A stretch of DNA of 64,000 bases from an uncultured Acidimicrobiaceae bacterium (GCA_937890395.1 CALACK010000070.1:1-64000), one strand, 5' to 3'. Positions 1 to 9,186 are shown, numbered from the stretch's first letter. Numbers and translations are program-made. The notes: generated by a model not told the origin, from the letters alone.

Positions 1-110
1 GCATCTGGATCAAAATCAGCGTCGACGATCTCAGTTAAGTCGTCGACCTCGAGATCAGCGCCAGTTACCTCTTCGGTCTCTTCAATTTCGATATCGTCTT
101 CGTCAGCCAT
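1..110 (-). CDS. acidic protein, N-terminal fragment (runs off the left edge)
   Basis: The ATG is at 108-110 on the minus strand and the frame stays open to the window edge, giving about 36 residues. They are extremely acidic (MADEDDIEIEETEEV, followed by more Asp/Glu) with no basic residue, so this is probably a disordered acidic N-terminus. No domain is visible and I cannot name the gene. It lies downstream of the ThyX-like gene in the same orientation, about 100 bases away, so it may or may not share its transcript. Confidence 0.55.
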   Translation of the reverse strand, partial: MADEDDIEIEETEEVTGADLEVDDLTEIVDADFDPD

Positions 111-212
111 GGGTTCCGTTCACTCGTTTCAATTCAGTCGCGCATAGTATCCGATAAATGGGGTTATAACTCCAAATCGGCTGTTTGCTCGTGCGGTTGT
201 TACTTTTTGATG

Positions 213-1808
213 TCATTTACGCCTTGCCTCGGCTTTACGTTCAGAATCTAATCGCTCTAGTTCTGGGGCATTTTTGACGATATGGGTCATGGCGTCAGCG
301 ATCGCTCGATGGCCTGCTTTCTCACCAATTAGTCGGTGCATCTCAATAGCCACACGACGATACGACGGGTGGCCTTGTGGTGAAGATCGTAATTCGAGCA
401 TATGAATCGCCTCACGAGCATTGAACTGCATCACATACCGCATTCTGTACGCCATCGAAACTGCGTAGGGCGCCTGATTTGGATATTCGGGTAGCAGCGA
501 ATCATAAAGGTCACTTGAACGCTGCATCGCTTCGTCGAATGCATCCCCGGCACCCGACTCGGCGACAACTTCAGGGCGAATGAAGCCATGATGTGGTGTC
601 AGTCGTTGCCACTCAATTGTCAACAATCGATGTCTTTGTAAGTCACGAAACGCGCCGTAATCTCCCAACACATCAAAGCGATAGTCGATGCGTTCAAACG
701 CTCGACCGGGCTTATGGCGACGATTTTCTCGCTCGCCTACGTAAGCGCGAATTAAATTAACTCGCTGTTCATGGTTAAGTGATCTGACTTCCTTAAGAAG
801 TTGTTGCTCGGATAAGTGCGAACTCGAATAACAAATCGCAGCTAACAATTTGTCTTCGCCATCGGGGTCAAAATCTGTCAGCACTACTTCTTGAGTTTTA
901 TCAGGATCAAGTGCGCCGAAGTATTCATCAACCAATTCGAGGGTCTGCTGTTGACGCTCAACTAGATAGCTCGTCCACTTTCCGCCACGCTCGGCAACAT
1001 CAACGCGCTTCAAGAAACTTGGCACGACTTTTCGCAACTCGGTCAACATCATGTCTGCATATTGGCGTGCTTCTGGTAGGGCGTGTCCACGCATTCTTAG
1101 CAACAATGCTTCGTATCCTTGGCCGGTTCCGTAAATACCTAGGTTTGATAGAGATGCCGCGGGAAGAACCCCGCGCACGGCGTCAAGAGCCTTGGCTCGA
1201 GTTGCCTGGCGATAAACGAAATCAGAGTCGGTTGCCCCCTTCTTCACCGTCCTGCGAACATGGTCTGTAACGGTTTCGACCATAGATGAATACGCATCAA
1301 AAATTCTGTCCATGTCACCGACATAGCGCGTTCCAAAAGGGCCGTTAAGAATGTCGGCGTCTCTATAAAAGCGGTAGCGTCCACCGAGTCGCGCATCGTA
1401 ATTTATGTAGCGCGTGCTCTGCTCTAGGTAACTCATCAGTCGACCACGCTCAAGAATCTTCGTCAACAAGTTTGATGCTTGCTCGCAAGCCAAGTGCACA
1501 CCACCGAGTTGAGCGACACTGTCATCACCATATTCAACGAAAACCTTTTCGTATAAATCCTCTGCTCGCGATAGACCAATTGTCGCATCAACAGACTGGT
1601 CACCGCGAAGGTCAAGATCCGAGACGAATTCATCCAAGAATAAGCGACGCAAACTCTTTGCGCTTCTGCTGTATCGGGCAAAAAGCGCGCCCTTGACGAC
1701 TTCGGGCAGATTAACTAGCGCAAAAACTGGCCCGTCTAGGTTCGTGAAGTAACGCCGCAGGATCTCCTGTTCGTTGGCGTCAAAGCTTTCAGGTACATAT
1801 ACGGTCAC
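213..1808 (-). CDS. double-domain ThyX-like (FAD-dependent thymidylate synthase family) protein
   Basis: A 531-residue protein with two ThyX-like halves, whereas catalytic ThyX is about 220-250 residues and works as a tetramer. In the first half, residues 119-134 (LERGRLMSYLEQSTRY) align with the ThyX RHR...S..EqS.RY signature but have RGR in place of RHR. In the second half residues 391-402 (QRHRLLTIEWQR) keep RHR but lose the serine-rich remainder. Each half is followed by a ThyX-like C-terminal stretch, for example FNAREAIHMLELR near the end. Start is GTG at 1808. Known: ThyX makes dTMP with folate and FAD. Inferred: with both signatures altered, this may be a structural or functionally diverged paralogue, or the two halves may build one composite site. 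Thymidylate synthase activity is unproven. Confidence 0.8.
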   Translation of the reverse strand: MTVYVPESFDANEQEILRRYFTNLDGPVFALVNLPEVVKGALFARYSRSAKSLRRLFLDEFVSDLDLRGDQSVDATIGLSRAEDLYEKVFVEYGDDSVAQLGGVHLACEQASNLLTKILERGRLMSYLEQSTRYINYDARLGGRYRFYRDADILNGPFGTRYVGDMDRIFDAYSSMVETVTDHVRRTVKKGATDSDFVYRQATRAKALDAVRGVLPAASLSNLGIYGTGQGYEALLLRMRGHALPEARQYADMMLTELRKVVPSFLKRVDVAERGGKWTSYLVERQQQTLELVDEYFGALDPDKTQEVVLTDFDPDGEDKLLAAICYSSSHLSEQQLLKEVRSLNHEQRVNLIRAYVGERENRRHKPGRAFERIDYRFDVLGDYGAFRDLQRHRLLTIEWQRLTPHHGFIRPEVVAESGAGDAFDEAMQRSSDLYDSLLPEYPNQAPYAVSMAYRMRYVMQFNAREAIHMLELRSSPQGHPSYRRVAIEMHRLIGEKAGHRAIADAMTHIVKNAPELERLDSERKAEARRK

Positions 1809-1895
1809 GGCGAATTATCTTAGGAGTCAGCCAAGCCCCACTCGGGGATTCTATAAATCGCGCGCTTTTGGGCATTTATCGTCGTGGGGTACGGC

Positions 1896-3101
1896 TTAAA
1901 GTACGCCTTCGGGCACTGCCCCATCGCCAAATGCTTTTTGCGCTTCAGCATTAAGAGTCTCAGACAGCCACACATCGATAGCTGTCATCGCCATAATTTT
2001 CGCGCCATCTAGAACTGCTTTGTCGGCATCTTTGCTCGTGGTGAATTCTGCGAACTGCGCACTATGCAACGACACTCCTCGTGGTGCGACTTGCAACATC
2101 GGATGAATAGACGGAACAAGATAACTGAGGTTTCCCATATCGGTAGACCCTCCACCAGTACCTGGAAGAAAATCAGTTGTCAGAGCTCGACCCATTTGTG
2201 CAGAGTTCTGCACGTAACTCGTGAGTAAAGGCAAGTTATCAACTAAGTCGGCGTAAGTATTTTTTTGCCAATCAAAACTTATTGTGCAATCGGCGGCCAT
2301 TGCTCCGGCTTCTAAGCATTTTGTAATACGCGCCTTGAGAGGTTGAAGCGATTCAATCGTGTCTGAACGAACGTACCAATCCATTTCGGCTTCGCGTGGC
2401 ACGATGTTTGGCTTCTCGCCTGCTTTTGTAAAAATTCCGTGCACACGCTCTGTTGGTCGGATGTGTTGACGCATCGCAGCAACATTCATATAACCAAGAA
2501 CGGCAGCGTCAAGAGCATTCTTGCCTCTATCTGGTGAGACGGCTGCGTGTGCAGCGAGTCCCTCAAAGCGCACAAAAAGTTGTTGAATCGCAATTGCGTT
2601 CATCCGTGCCAAATCTTGATCAGACGGATGAATCATCATTGCCGCGTCAATATTTTTGAACGCACCTTTTCGTGCCATTTCGACTTTGCCGCCGCCACCT
2701 TCTTCTGCAGGCGTACCCATCAAACGTAAATTTCCACCACAGAGCTCAGCTACTGCGCTTAAGGCGACTCCTGCACCAAGACCAGCCGCAGCGATGATGT
2801 TATGCCCACAGGCATGCCCGATGCCTGGTAACGCGTCGTATTCGCAGAGCACGGCAACAGTTGGGCCGCTGCCTCCTCGCACCGAAACATCAAATGCAGT
2901 CTCTAATTCGAATGCACTTCTATCAACCTTAAGTTTTGAATCGGCAATATATTGCGTGAGGATGTCATGAGCAAACTTTTCTTGAAAATTTAACTCCGGG
3001 TGCGCGTGAATCTCGTGACTGATAGATATTAGATCAGCGGATCGACTATCAATGTCTGAACAAACCTGCTGCTTTATTTTCGCGATATCAATTTTGGTCA
3101 T
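1896..3101 (-). CDS. M20 family amidohydrolase (aminoacylase / aminobenzoyl-glutamate hydrolase type)
   Basis: A cytosolic metal-dependent hydrolase of about 401 residues, the usual length for M20D enzymes. The metal-binding segment CEYDALPGIGHACGHN lies near residues 87-102, and GTPAEEGGGGK carries the catalytic glutamate pair. A dimerisation domain with the family-typical 'LFVRFEGLAAHAA' follows. Relatives cleave N-acyl amino acids or p-aminobenzoyl-glutamate; the exact substrate cannot be read here. The ATG at 3101 is preferred over an in-frame TTG two codons upstream. It sits about 17 bases after the lipid-kinase-like gene, so it is probably the last member of the tatB-tatC-helY transcript. 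Confidence 0.88.
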   Translation of the reverse strand: MTKIDIAKIKQQVCSDIDSRSADLISISHEIHAHPELNFQEKFAHDILTQYIADSKLKVDRSAFELETAFDVSVRGGSGPTVAVLCEYDALPGIGHACGHNIIAAAGLGAGVALSAVAELCGGNLRLMGTPAEEGGGGKVEMARKGAFKNIDAAMMIHPSDQDLARMNAIAIQQLFVRFEGLAAHAAVSPDRGKNALDAAVLGYMNVAAMRQHIRPTERVHGIFTKAGEKPNIVPREAEMDWYVRSDTIESLQPLKARITKCLEAGAMAADCTISFDWQKNTYADLVDNLPLLTSYVQNSAQMGRALTTDFLPGTGGGSTDMGNLSYLVPSIHPMLQVAPRGVSLHSAQFAEFTTSKDADKAVLDGAKIMAMTAIDVWLSETLNAEAQKAFGDGAVPEGVL

Positions 3102-3117
3102 AACCAAATGATAACCA

Positions 3118-3744
3118 CTACCAATAAAGAGTTAAAGCGTCAGGCAATAGCCTGAATTTGCAATGATTTACGCAAGCAAATTTGCGATTGTCAACATACA
3201 AGTTGGGTTCTGTAGAGCAATCTGCCTCAAAACTTGTGATCTGTTTGACCGATATTTGTGGATGTGGCAGGTGTGTTCCAAGCCTCAATCGACGTGATGC
3301 AATTAATCTTTGCGATGGCTTCATTTCGCTGTTCACAGTCAGTAAATCAAACTTTCCATCATTGGGATGAGATCTTGGCGCGCAGTCCCAATCACCGACG
3401 AAACTCGTGTTCATCGCTGCAAATATTCCGCCACGCCACCAAGATTTTCGCAACAACCCATATCCCAAAGCTAAAACTATTTGTTCGACTGTCGAAGCAT
3501 CTACGAAAGTGACTTCAATCAAATCGAATGGTGTTGCTTGCATCTTCTGAGAGTCGGTGTCGGCACCCTTTGTACCGAGAGCTCGAGACAAATTTGATCG
3601 TGTAATCGCAATCGCCGGAATCGGTTTATGTTGCAAGTAATAATCAGTCGCCAGGTGTGATGCCGCTGCATCGGTTTCGCAAATCACAAGGTTCTCAGGT
3701 CGAGCTACGGTTGATCCCCAGTCCTCGTTCTTTCGAATTGTCAT
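3118..3744 (-). CDS. stand-alone protein resembling the C-terminal domain of diacylglycerol/YegS-type lipid kinases
   Basis: A 208-residue soluble protein. The stretch around residues 118-160 (GDWDCAPRSHPNDGKFDLL, then R...LRLGTHLPHPQISVKQ) looks like the beta-rich C-terminal domain of DAGK_cat/YegS-like lipid kinases, which ends in a similar VDNRKF-like segment. The N-terminal nucleotide-binding domain with its GGDGT motif is not visible, so kinase activity is not supported. The start overlaps the helY stop by 4 bases (ATGA), which implies translational coupling. Function unknown; a regulatory or lipid-binding role is only a guess. Confidence 0.7.
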   Translation of the reverse strand: MTIRKNEDWGSTVARPENLVICETDAAASHLATDYYLQHKPIPAIAITRSNLSRALGTKGADTDSQKMQATPFDLIEVTFVDASTVEQIVLALGYGLLRKSWWRGGIFAAMNTSFVGDWDCAPRSHPNDGKFDLLTVNSEMKPSQRLIASRRLRLGTHLPHPQISVKQITSFEADCSTEPNLYVDNRKFACVNHCKFRLLPDALTLYW

Positions 3745-6371
3745 TGCAGCACAGAACCCTGAGACGCAGCAACCACTCCGCGAAGTAACGCCTGAGAAGC
3801 AGCGAGTGCCGAATCTCGAGTTTCTTGCAACAGTGCCACCAACGAAATCTGGCGAAGCAAATCAATTAGTTGCTTCATTGTGCGCACGAAGTCTCCTGCG
3901 GTCAGATCTTCGTTCAAAATATCAATAAGTTCATCACCACTCGCCCAAGCGAAAGTTACATCCATCAAGCCCGGGTCTAATGAACGGTGAGGTGATAGCC
4001 CAGATGAGTCTTCATCTTGAGCGATCTTGTTGCTTAAAGCCTGAAGTGTCTTCCATCTAGATGCCAACGTCGTCGGAATAATCGGTCGTGGTGGATCTTC
4101 AGCACGTCGAAATTCGTAGACAAATGTGCTCAGCAAAGATGCCAACTCTGCTGGGTTTAAGTCGTCGAACAACCCGTCTGTTAGCGCTTCGGCGACGACC
4201 AGATCTAACTCATGAAAGATGCGCGCAAGAGTTCGGCCTTGATCGGTGAGGTTCCATGCTGAGACGTATCCGCGCCGTTGCATCAATTGCACCAGTTCGT
4301 CGAACTTTGCGCTAACTGACTGAACAGATTTGTTGATTCGCGCTTCCATGATCGTGAGTTCACTGTCTATCCGGTCTGCAGATTTAGCGGCGATCAGGCG
4401 TCTACGCAACTCTGGATCTTGTGAAACTCCGTGAGACAACTCAGTGAAGTTTTTTGATGCCGATGACTTCGTATTCGGTTTGTTTGGCTTTGTGCGCATC
4501 ACACGTAGTGCAACTTCTTTAATAAACTTTGGGCTTGTAAACGCGAGTGACTCTGGTAAGACAATGTGGCCCTGTTTGGTTGGTGGAGCTTCAAAATCGC
4601 CAGCCTGTAATTGCAAAACTGCTTTGGTGCTCGCAACTAATGTCAACTTTGTGCCGTTCACGCGTTGAGCAGTTGAAATAACAGCGGCTTTAGTTTCACG
4701 ACCTGATTTCGGCACAAGAATCAGATCCCCAGGTTTGAGTGAATCAATAGCCTCGATAATTTGTCGTGCGTCAGGGCGAATTTCAAAAGCGTTGCGATAT
4801 TCATCAATGTTTCCAAATGGGCTTTTGGCTTGTTCGCGCAGGCGGTCTCGTTCTTTGCTTCGGCGTGTGATCCGCGCTTGCAATTCAACAACATCTCGCC
4901 CACTTTGAAACTGAGCAAACGAAAGATTAAGTAAGTGATGAGCCTCCTGGCGCGAATGAGTTTGTATTAAATTTGCCGCCATGTTGTAGGTGGGCCGAAA
5001 TGCAGATGTCAATCTAAAAGATCGACTCAACGCCAGTGCAGCAACCTGTTCAAAAGAAACGAATTGGTTAAAGAGCACCAATGCATGCCCAACGGTGTCA
5101 ATGCCTCGTCGGCCTGCGCGCCCAGTGAGTTGCGTGTACTCAGATGCCTTGAGCGGTTGATGGTGCTCACCGGTAAATTTCGTAAGTTTGTCAATTACGA
5201 CTGCTCGTGCCGGCATGTTTAATCCGACTGCCAATGTCTCTGTAGCAAAAACTAAACGTACTAGTCCTCGGATGAAACATTCTTCAACGATTTCCTTAAA
5301 TGCTGGGATTAGTCCAGCATGATGGGCGCCTATACCTGACTCAAGTTGATTGGCAAACTTTGAGAAACTCAAAGCTGCAAGATCATCGTCAGTAAAATTA
5401 TCTACACGCTGATCAATGATTTCAGAAATCTCAGTCCGCTGTTCTGGTGTAGTTAGTCGAATTCCTGCTCGCACACATGACTCTGCGGCTTCGTCACACT
5501 GGTTGCGACTAAAAATAAAAACAATTGCTGGTAGTAAGTCTTGTTGCTCTAAGAGTTCGGCTATTTCGACTCTTGATGGCGCAAATAACCGCGAGCGTTT
5601 GGCTGCAGATTTATTGCGTCGATCTTGGCGATTCTGTGATTCTTGATGAGAGCGGTAGTTGCTGCGCTGTGCTGATTGTGTTGCGTGTTGCTCAAGGCGA
5701 GTGACTTCGGGGTTTGCTTGCCCATTGACGATTGTCTCAAACATCGAAACTTGGTGTGTTGAAGCATCCCCAACGACGAAATGATTAATCAGTTCAACAG
5801 GTCGCTTCTCTTCAACTATCGCCACAGTACGACCGCGCACAGTGCTCAACCATTCTGTGACTTCAGTTGCATTAGATACTGTGGCCGATAAGCAAACCAA
5901 TTGAACAGTTGGGTCGAGATGAATAATTACCTCTTCCCATACTGGTCCTCGATAGGCATCTTGCAAAAAGTGAACCTCGTCAAGAACAACCACAGCAAGT
6001 CGATTCAGTGCTTCAGAGCGAGCGTAAATCATGTTGCGCAAGACTTCTGTTGTCATCACCAAAATCGGTGCAGATGTGTTGATGCTGTTGTCGCCAGTTA
6101 GTAACCCAACTTCTGATTTTCCGTAATGCGCAACTAAGTCATTGAATTTCTGATTCGATAACGCCTTTATCGGAGCTGTGTAAAACGCACGTTGCTTTTG
6201 CTGGATCGCCGCATCAATGGCATATTCTGCAATTAAGGTTTTGCCTGATCCAGTCGGGGCTGCAACTAAAACCGAACTGCCTGCATCTAAAGCATCAATT
6301 GCGTCTATCTGAAACTTGTCTAAGGAAAAGTCGTATCTAGCAATTATCGATTCTCGACTCGGACGCGACAT
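3741..6371 (-). CDS. helY: Ski2/Mtr4-like DEAH RNA helicase HelY
   Basis: An 876-residue superfamily 2 helicase. Walker A is APTGSGKT (about 38-45), Walker B DEVH (131-134), motif III SAT (162-164), and the C-terminal RecA lobe carries QLTGRAGRRG near residue 420. A long C-terminal part matches the DSHCT-type helical region of Mtr4/Ski2 relatives. In actinobacteria this protein is HelY, and tatA-tatC-helY is a conserved gene order also known in Mycobacterium. It probably remodels structured RNA in the cytoplasm with ATP. It starts 12 bases after the tatC stop and overlaps the next gene by 4 bases, so it is an operon member. Confidence 0.93.
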   Translation of the reverse strand: MSRPSRESIIARYDFSLDKFQIDAIDALDAGSSVLVAAPTGSGKTLIAEYAIDAAIQQKQRAFYTAPIKALSNQKFNDLVAHYGKSEVGLLTGDNSINTSAPILVMTTEVLRNMIYARSEALNRLAVVVLDEVHFLQDAYRGPVWEEVIIHLDPTVQLVCLSATVSNATEVTEWLSTVRGRTVAIVEEKRPVELINHFVVGDASTHQVSMFETIVNGQANPEVTRLEQHATQSAQRSNYRSHQESQNRQDRRNKSAAKRSRLFAPSRVEIAELLEQQDLLPAIVFIFSRNQCDEAAESCVRAGIRLTTPEQRTEISEIIDQRVDNFTDDDLAALSFSKFANQLESGIGAHHAGLIPAFKEIVEECFIRGLVRLVFATETLAVGLNMPARAVVIDKLTKFTGEHHQPLKASEYTQLTGRAGRRGIDTVGHALVLFNQFVSFEQVAALALSRSFRLTSAFRPTYNMAANLIQTHSRQEAHHLLNLSFAQFQSGRDVVELQARITRRSKERDRLREQAKSPFGNIDEYRNAFEIRPDARQIIEAIDSLKPGDLILVPKSGRETKAAVISTAQRVNGTKLTLVASTKAVLQLQAGDFEAPPTKQGHIVLPESLAFTSPKFIKEVALRVMRTKPNKPNTKSSASKNFTELSHGVSQDPELRRRLIAAKSADRIDSELTIMEARINKSVQSVSAKFDELVQLMQRRGYVSAWNLTDQGRTLARIFHELDLVVAEALTDGLFDDLNPAELASLLSTFVYEFRRAEDPPRPIIPTTLASRWKTLQALSNKIAQDEDSSGLSPHRSLDPGLMDVTFAWASGDELIDILNEDLTAGDFVRTMKQLIDLLRQISLVALLQETRDSALAASQALLRGVVAASQGSVLQ

Positions 6372-6383
6372 CAGATTCTGTTA

Positions 6384-7166
6384 CTAATTTGAGGTAACTC
6401 CTCGTCGGCGAATCACTAGGAAACCGATAAGTATTGCAATGAAATACATAACCGTTAACGGCAACCCAAGCGCCAACAAAGTAATTGGATCACCGCTGGG
6501 CGTGATGATTGCGGCCATGAAGAAAATAATTACGATCGCATAACGCCATTGCTTGATCAAAGTGCGTGGTGTCAGAACCCCGACTAGTTGCAAAAAAACA
6601 ATAAGCAACGGAGATAGGAAACCCACCCCGAATGCCAAAACCATCAAAGTAACAAGACTGATGTATTTGGTAATTTGAAATGCTTGGTTGACCTCTGTGC
6701 CTGACCATGAAATCAAAAATTGCAATGCCTTCGAAAGCGTCCAATACGCAATCGAGCATCCGAGGCTGAATAAAATAACAGCAGAAGCGATGAACGGTAT
6801 TGTGTATTGCTTTTCTTTCTTGTTCAAAGCCGGCACCATGAACCTCCAGATTTGCCAAAGTAATACAGGCAGCGCCATTATTAATCCGCCATACCCAGCG
6901 ATTTTCATTCGTGCTGACAAGCCATCTAGAGGTCCAAGAGCGAATAATGATCCGTCACATTCGAAATCTGGACGACTTGCACAAAGGTCGCGATACGGTT
7001 TTGTTAAGAATTTTAAAACCGGGTCATAAAAAGCAAGAACTCCGGCGGCGCCAAGTGCTACTGCCAAAATTGAACGGATTAGGCGCATTCGCAGTTCGGC
7101 TAGGTGCTCAATAAGCGACATAGGTTTTTGCCCGTCGGCATTCTTGACATCTGAGTTAATTGCCAT
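6384..7166 (-). CDS. tatC: Sec-independent protein translocase subunit TatC
   Basis: A 260-residue polytopic membrane protein with about six hydrophobic segments. The N-terminal family signature HLAELRMRLIRS is present at residues 20-31; its glutamate is part of the twin-arginine signal recognition site in known TatC. A conserved FLSPLLIVFLQLVGVLT segment follows in the middle. TatC docks Tat signal peptides together with TatB and recruits TatA for export of folded proteins. It follows the tatB-like gene by only 3 bases and precedes helY by 12, so the three are co-transcribed. Confidence 0.96.
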   Translation of the reverse strand: MAINSDVKNADGQKPMSLIEHLAELRMRLIRSILAVALGAAGVLAFYDPVLKFLTKPYRDLCASRPDFECDGSLFALGPLDGLSARMKIAGYGGLIMALPVLLWQIWRFMVPALNKKEKQYTIPFIASAVILFSLGCSIAYWTLSKALQFLISWSGTEVNQAFQITKYISLVTLMVLAFGVGFLSPLLIVFLQLVGVLTPRTLIKQWRYAIVIIFFMAAIITPSGDPITLLALGLPLTVMYFIAILIGFLVIRRRGVTSN

Positions 7167-7169
7167 TGG

Positions 7170-7796
7170 CTAGCCCTTTGATTTCTTCGCTGATTTCTTG
7201 GCCGGAGTCTTTTTGGCTGGTTTCTTTTTCGTAACTGACTTTCTCGCGCGTGCTTTTTTGGTGGCTGACTTCTTCGCAGGCAGATTCTTTGTCATCGGTG
7301 TTTGTTCTTCTTGCTCGTCGCTGATCGAGTCCTGTTCATCGGCGTTGTACTCTAAGCGGTTGACTTCACTGTGTTTACTCGTGTCTTCTTTGCGTTGTTG
7401 CGCGATTCTGGTTGCACTGGCGATACCTTTGGCATTATCTATGTCGTCTTGCTCATCATGATCAGATTGCTCTGAATCTTGTGTTTGGGCGTTACTACTT
7501 CCGTTGTCGTAAGGAATAAATGTAGGTTCAACGATCTCTTTAGCGGCCGATTGAAATTCGTTTGCAGTGTCTGTGAACAGGGCCTTCATCGAATTGGTAG
7601 TACTCATCATCTCTTTAATCGGCTCATCCATCACTTTACGAAAGTCAGTCTGAACACCAGATGACATCCGCTTTAATTCGGCATAAAGTTTGCCCATCCG
7701 TCGAATTGCGTCAGGCAACTTTTCAGGGCCGAGAACGACAAGACCAATGATCAGCAAGAACATTACTTCGCTGCCGGTCATATTAAACATGCTCAA
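7170..7796 (-). CDS. tatB: Tat translocase TatA/TatB family protein with long Lys/Ala-rich tail
   Basis: A 208-residue protein. The short N-terminal transmembrane helix (residues about 8-22), the hinge GPEKLPDAIRRMG and the amphipathic helix are typical of TatA/B; the GPEKLP form and the length point to TatB. The C-terminal 45 residues are made of repeated AKK/TKK/PAKK units, like a histone H1-type tail, after a Gln/Asp/Glu-rich linker. TatB works with TatC as the receptor for twin-arginine signal peptides at the inner membrane. The tail should face the cytoplasm and could bind nucleic acid or acidic partners; that is inference. First gene of the tatB-tatC-helY operon, 27 bases from a divergent gene. 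Confidence 0.9.
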   Translation of the reverse strand: MSMFNMTGSEVMFLLIIGLVVLGPEKLPDAIRRMGKLYAELKRMSSGVQTDFRKVMDEPIKEMMSTTNSMKALFTDTANEFQSAAKEIVEPTFIPYDNGSSNAQTQDSEQSDHDEQDDIDNAKGIASATRIAQQRKEDTSKHSEVNRLEYNADEQDSISDEQEEQTPMTKNLPAKKSATKKARARKSVTKKKPAKKTPAKKSAKKSKG

Positions 7797-7823
7797 AGTC
7801 TAGGAGATACCTTCGCATATCAT

Positions 7824-8552
7824 TTGAGTGTGCAACAGCGACTTCCCTCTAGATTTGAGCGACCAATTTTATTTGCTCATCGGGGCGCAAAGGCCCACAG
7901 TGCCGAGAACACTCTTGAATCGTTTGAGCTGGCTGTGCGGCTCGGTGCGACAGGATTAGAAACTGATGTTTGGCTATCTAAGGATGGCGAGGTTGTCTGC
8001 GATCATGATGGAGTTGTGAACAAAAGGTTGAGGCGAATATCGATCAATAGATTCAATCGCCATGACTTATCGAGTTCAATACCGAGCCTTGAAGAACTAT
8101 TTGAGCGTTGCGGTAGAGATATCAATTATTCAATCGACGTTTGTGATGAGTTGTCAATAGACCAAATTCATGAACTAGTTTCTCAAGGCGGCACTGATTT
8201 CGCCAAAAAAGTATGGATATGCAGTCCAAATTATTCGTCACTTTGCAAGTGGCACGATAAGTACCCGAATCTCCAATTAGTAAATTCAATACGCTTATCA
8301 AAGATTTCGGAAGGTCCTGAACGTCGTTGCGCAAATCTTGCGAAGCATGGGATTGTCGCGCTGAATATGCACTACACCGATTGGAATGGCGGGCTAGTTG
8401 CTCTAGCGCACCGTTTCGGTTTAGCGGCTTTCAGTTGGGATATTCAGCACATTGAGTTGATGAGTGATGCTTTTCGTATGGGAGTTGACGCGGTATATAG
8501 CGACTGGACCGACCGCATGGTCGATGCATACCGAACTGAGTTCAGCGACTAA
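7824..8552 (+). CDS. glycerophosphodiester phosphodiesterase family protein
   Basis: A 242-residue TIM-barrel GDPD enzyme. The signature HRGAKAHSAENTLESF is followed by LETDVWLSKDGEVVCDHD, giving the two catalytic histidines and the Glu/Asp metal ligands of the family. It hydrolyses glycerophosphodiesters to glycerol-3-phosphate and an alcohol, recycling phospholipid head groups. There is no signal peptide, so it should be cytosolic. The start is TTG at 7824 or GTG at 7830; neither has a strong Shine-Dalgarno. It is divergent from tatB and ends tail to tail with the signal peptidase gene, 7 bases apart. Confidence 0.9.
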   Translation: MSVQQRLPSRFERPILFAHRGAKAHSAENTLESFELAVRLGATGLETDVWLSKDGEVVCDHDGVVNKRLRRISINRFNRHDLSSSIPSLEELFERCGRDINYSIDVCDELSIDQIHELVSQGGTDFAKKVWICSPNYSSLCKWHDKYPNLQLVNSIRLSKISEGPERRCANLAKHGIVALNMHYTDWNGGLVALAHRFGLAAFSWDIQHIELMSDAFRMGVDAVYSDWTDRMVDAYRTEFSD

Positions 8553-8559
8553 GTCGCCG

Positions 8560-9186
8560 TTATAAAAGTTTCCACTCGCTCAAAGGCCAAAGCAATACAA
8601 ACGCCTGACCGATTATTAAATTCTTCTTGATCGGCCCAAACATGCGACTATCAAATGATTGTGGACGATTATCGCCCATCAAAAATACTTCGTCCGGCTC
8701 AATCTTCATCGCTTCCATGTCTACAGTGCTGCAACGGTCAGTAGGCGCAGTCATCTCGGTATCTCTTTTGGGCAAATAGGGTTCGGCAAGTTCAACGTCG
8801 TCGATGAACACAACGCATTTAGATATCGAGATTGTTTCGCCACCTAGCGCTATTACGCGTTTGATCAGGTCGTCATGTTGAATTTCATTGCCGTTTGGTA
8901 TCGCACGATCGAATACAACTACATCACCTCTGTCGATTTCGCCGATGCGATACGCCAATTTATTTACGAGCACACGGTTATCTGAAAACATTGTCGTTTC
9001 CATGCTGGGTCCAGAGATATAAAACTGTTGCACCAGAAACACGCGAATAACAATTGCAAACGTGAGTGCGACCCCGATCACACTGAACCACTCGAGAAAC
9101 GCTCTGAGTTTTATAAAAATTCTTCGTTGAATAGTTGCTTCTGTTTTATTAACAAACGAATCAATCGCTTCATCGTCTAACTGCAC
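8560..9186 (-). CDS. lepB: signal peptidase I
   Basis: A 208-residue type I signal peptidase with one N-terminal membrane anchor (about 33-52). The catalytic serine is Ser61 in SGPSMETTM and the general base is Lys109 in KRVIALGGE; the family box GDNRPQSFDSRMFGPI lies near the C-terminus. It cleaves Sec and Tat signal peptides on the outer face of the cytoplasmic membrane. It follows pafA by 33 bases on the same strand, so it is probably expressed from the end of the proteasome transcript, a neighbour not usually found there in mycobacteria. Confidence 0.95.
   Translation of the reverse strand: MQLDDEAIDSFVNKTEATIQRRIFIKLRAFLEWFSVIGVALTFAIVIRVFLVQQFYISGPSMETTMFSDNRVLVNKLAYRIGEIDRGDVVVFDRAIPNGNEIQHDDLIKRVIALGGETISISKCVVFIDDVELAEPYLPKRDTEMTAPTDRCSTVDMEAMKIEPDEVFLMGDNRPQSFDSRMFGPIKKNLIIGQAFVLLWPLSEWKLL

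Noticed and set aside
1829-1850. CCCC/GGGG hairpin between the ThyX-like and M20 genes as a terminator
   Set aside because: The stem has only four pairs and no T-run on either strand.
7198-7461. Plus-strand hydrophobic reading frame opposite the tatB tail
   Set aside because: It is the antisense of the Lys/Ala-rich repeats (AAG codons read as CTT), which always yields a Phe/Leu-rich shadow frame.
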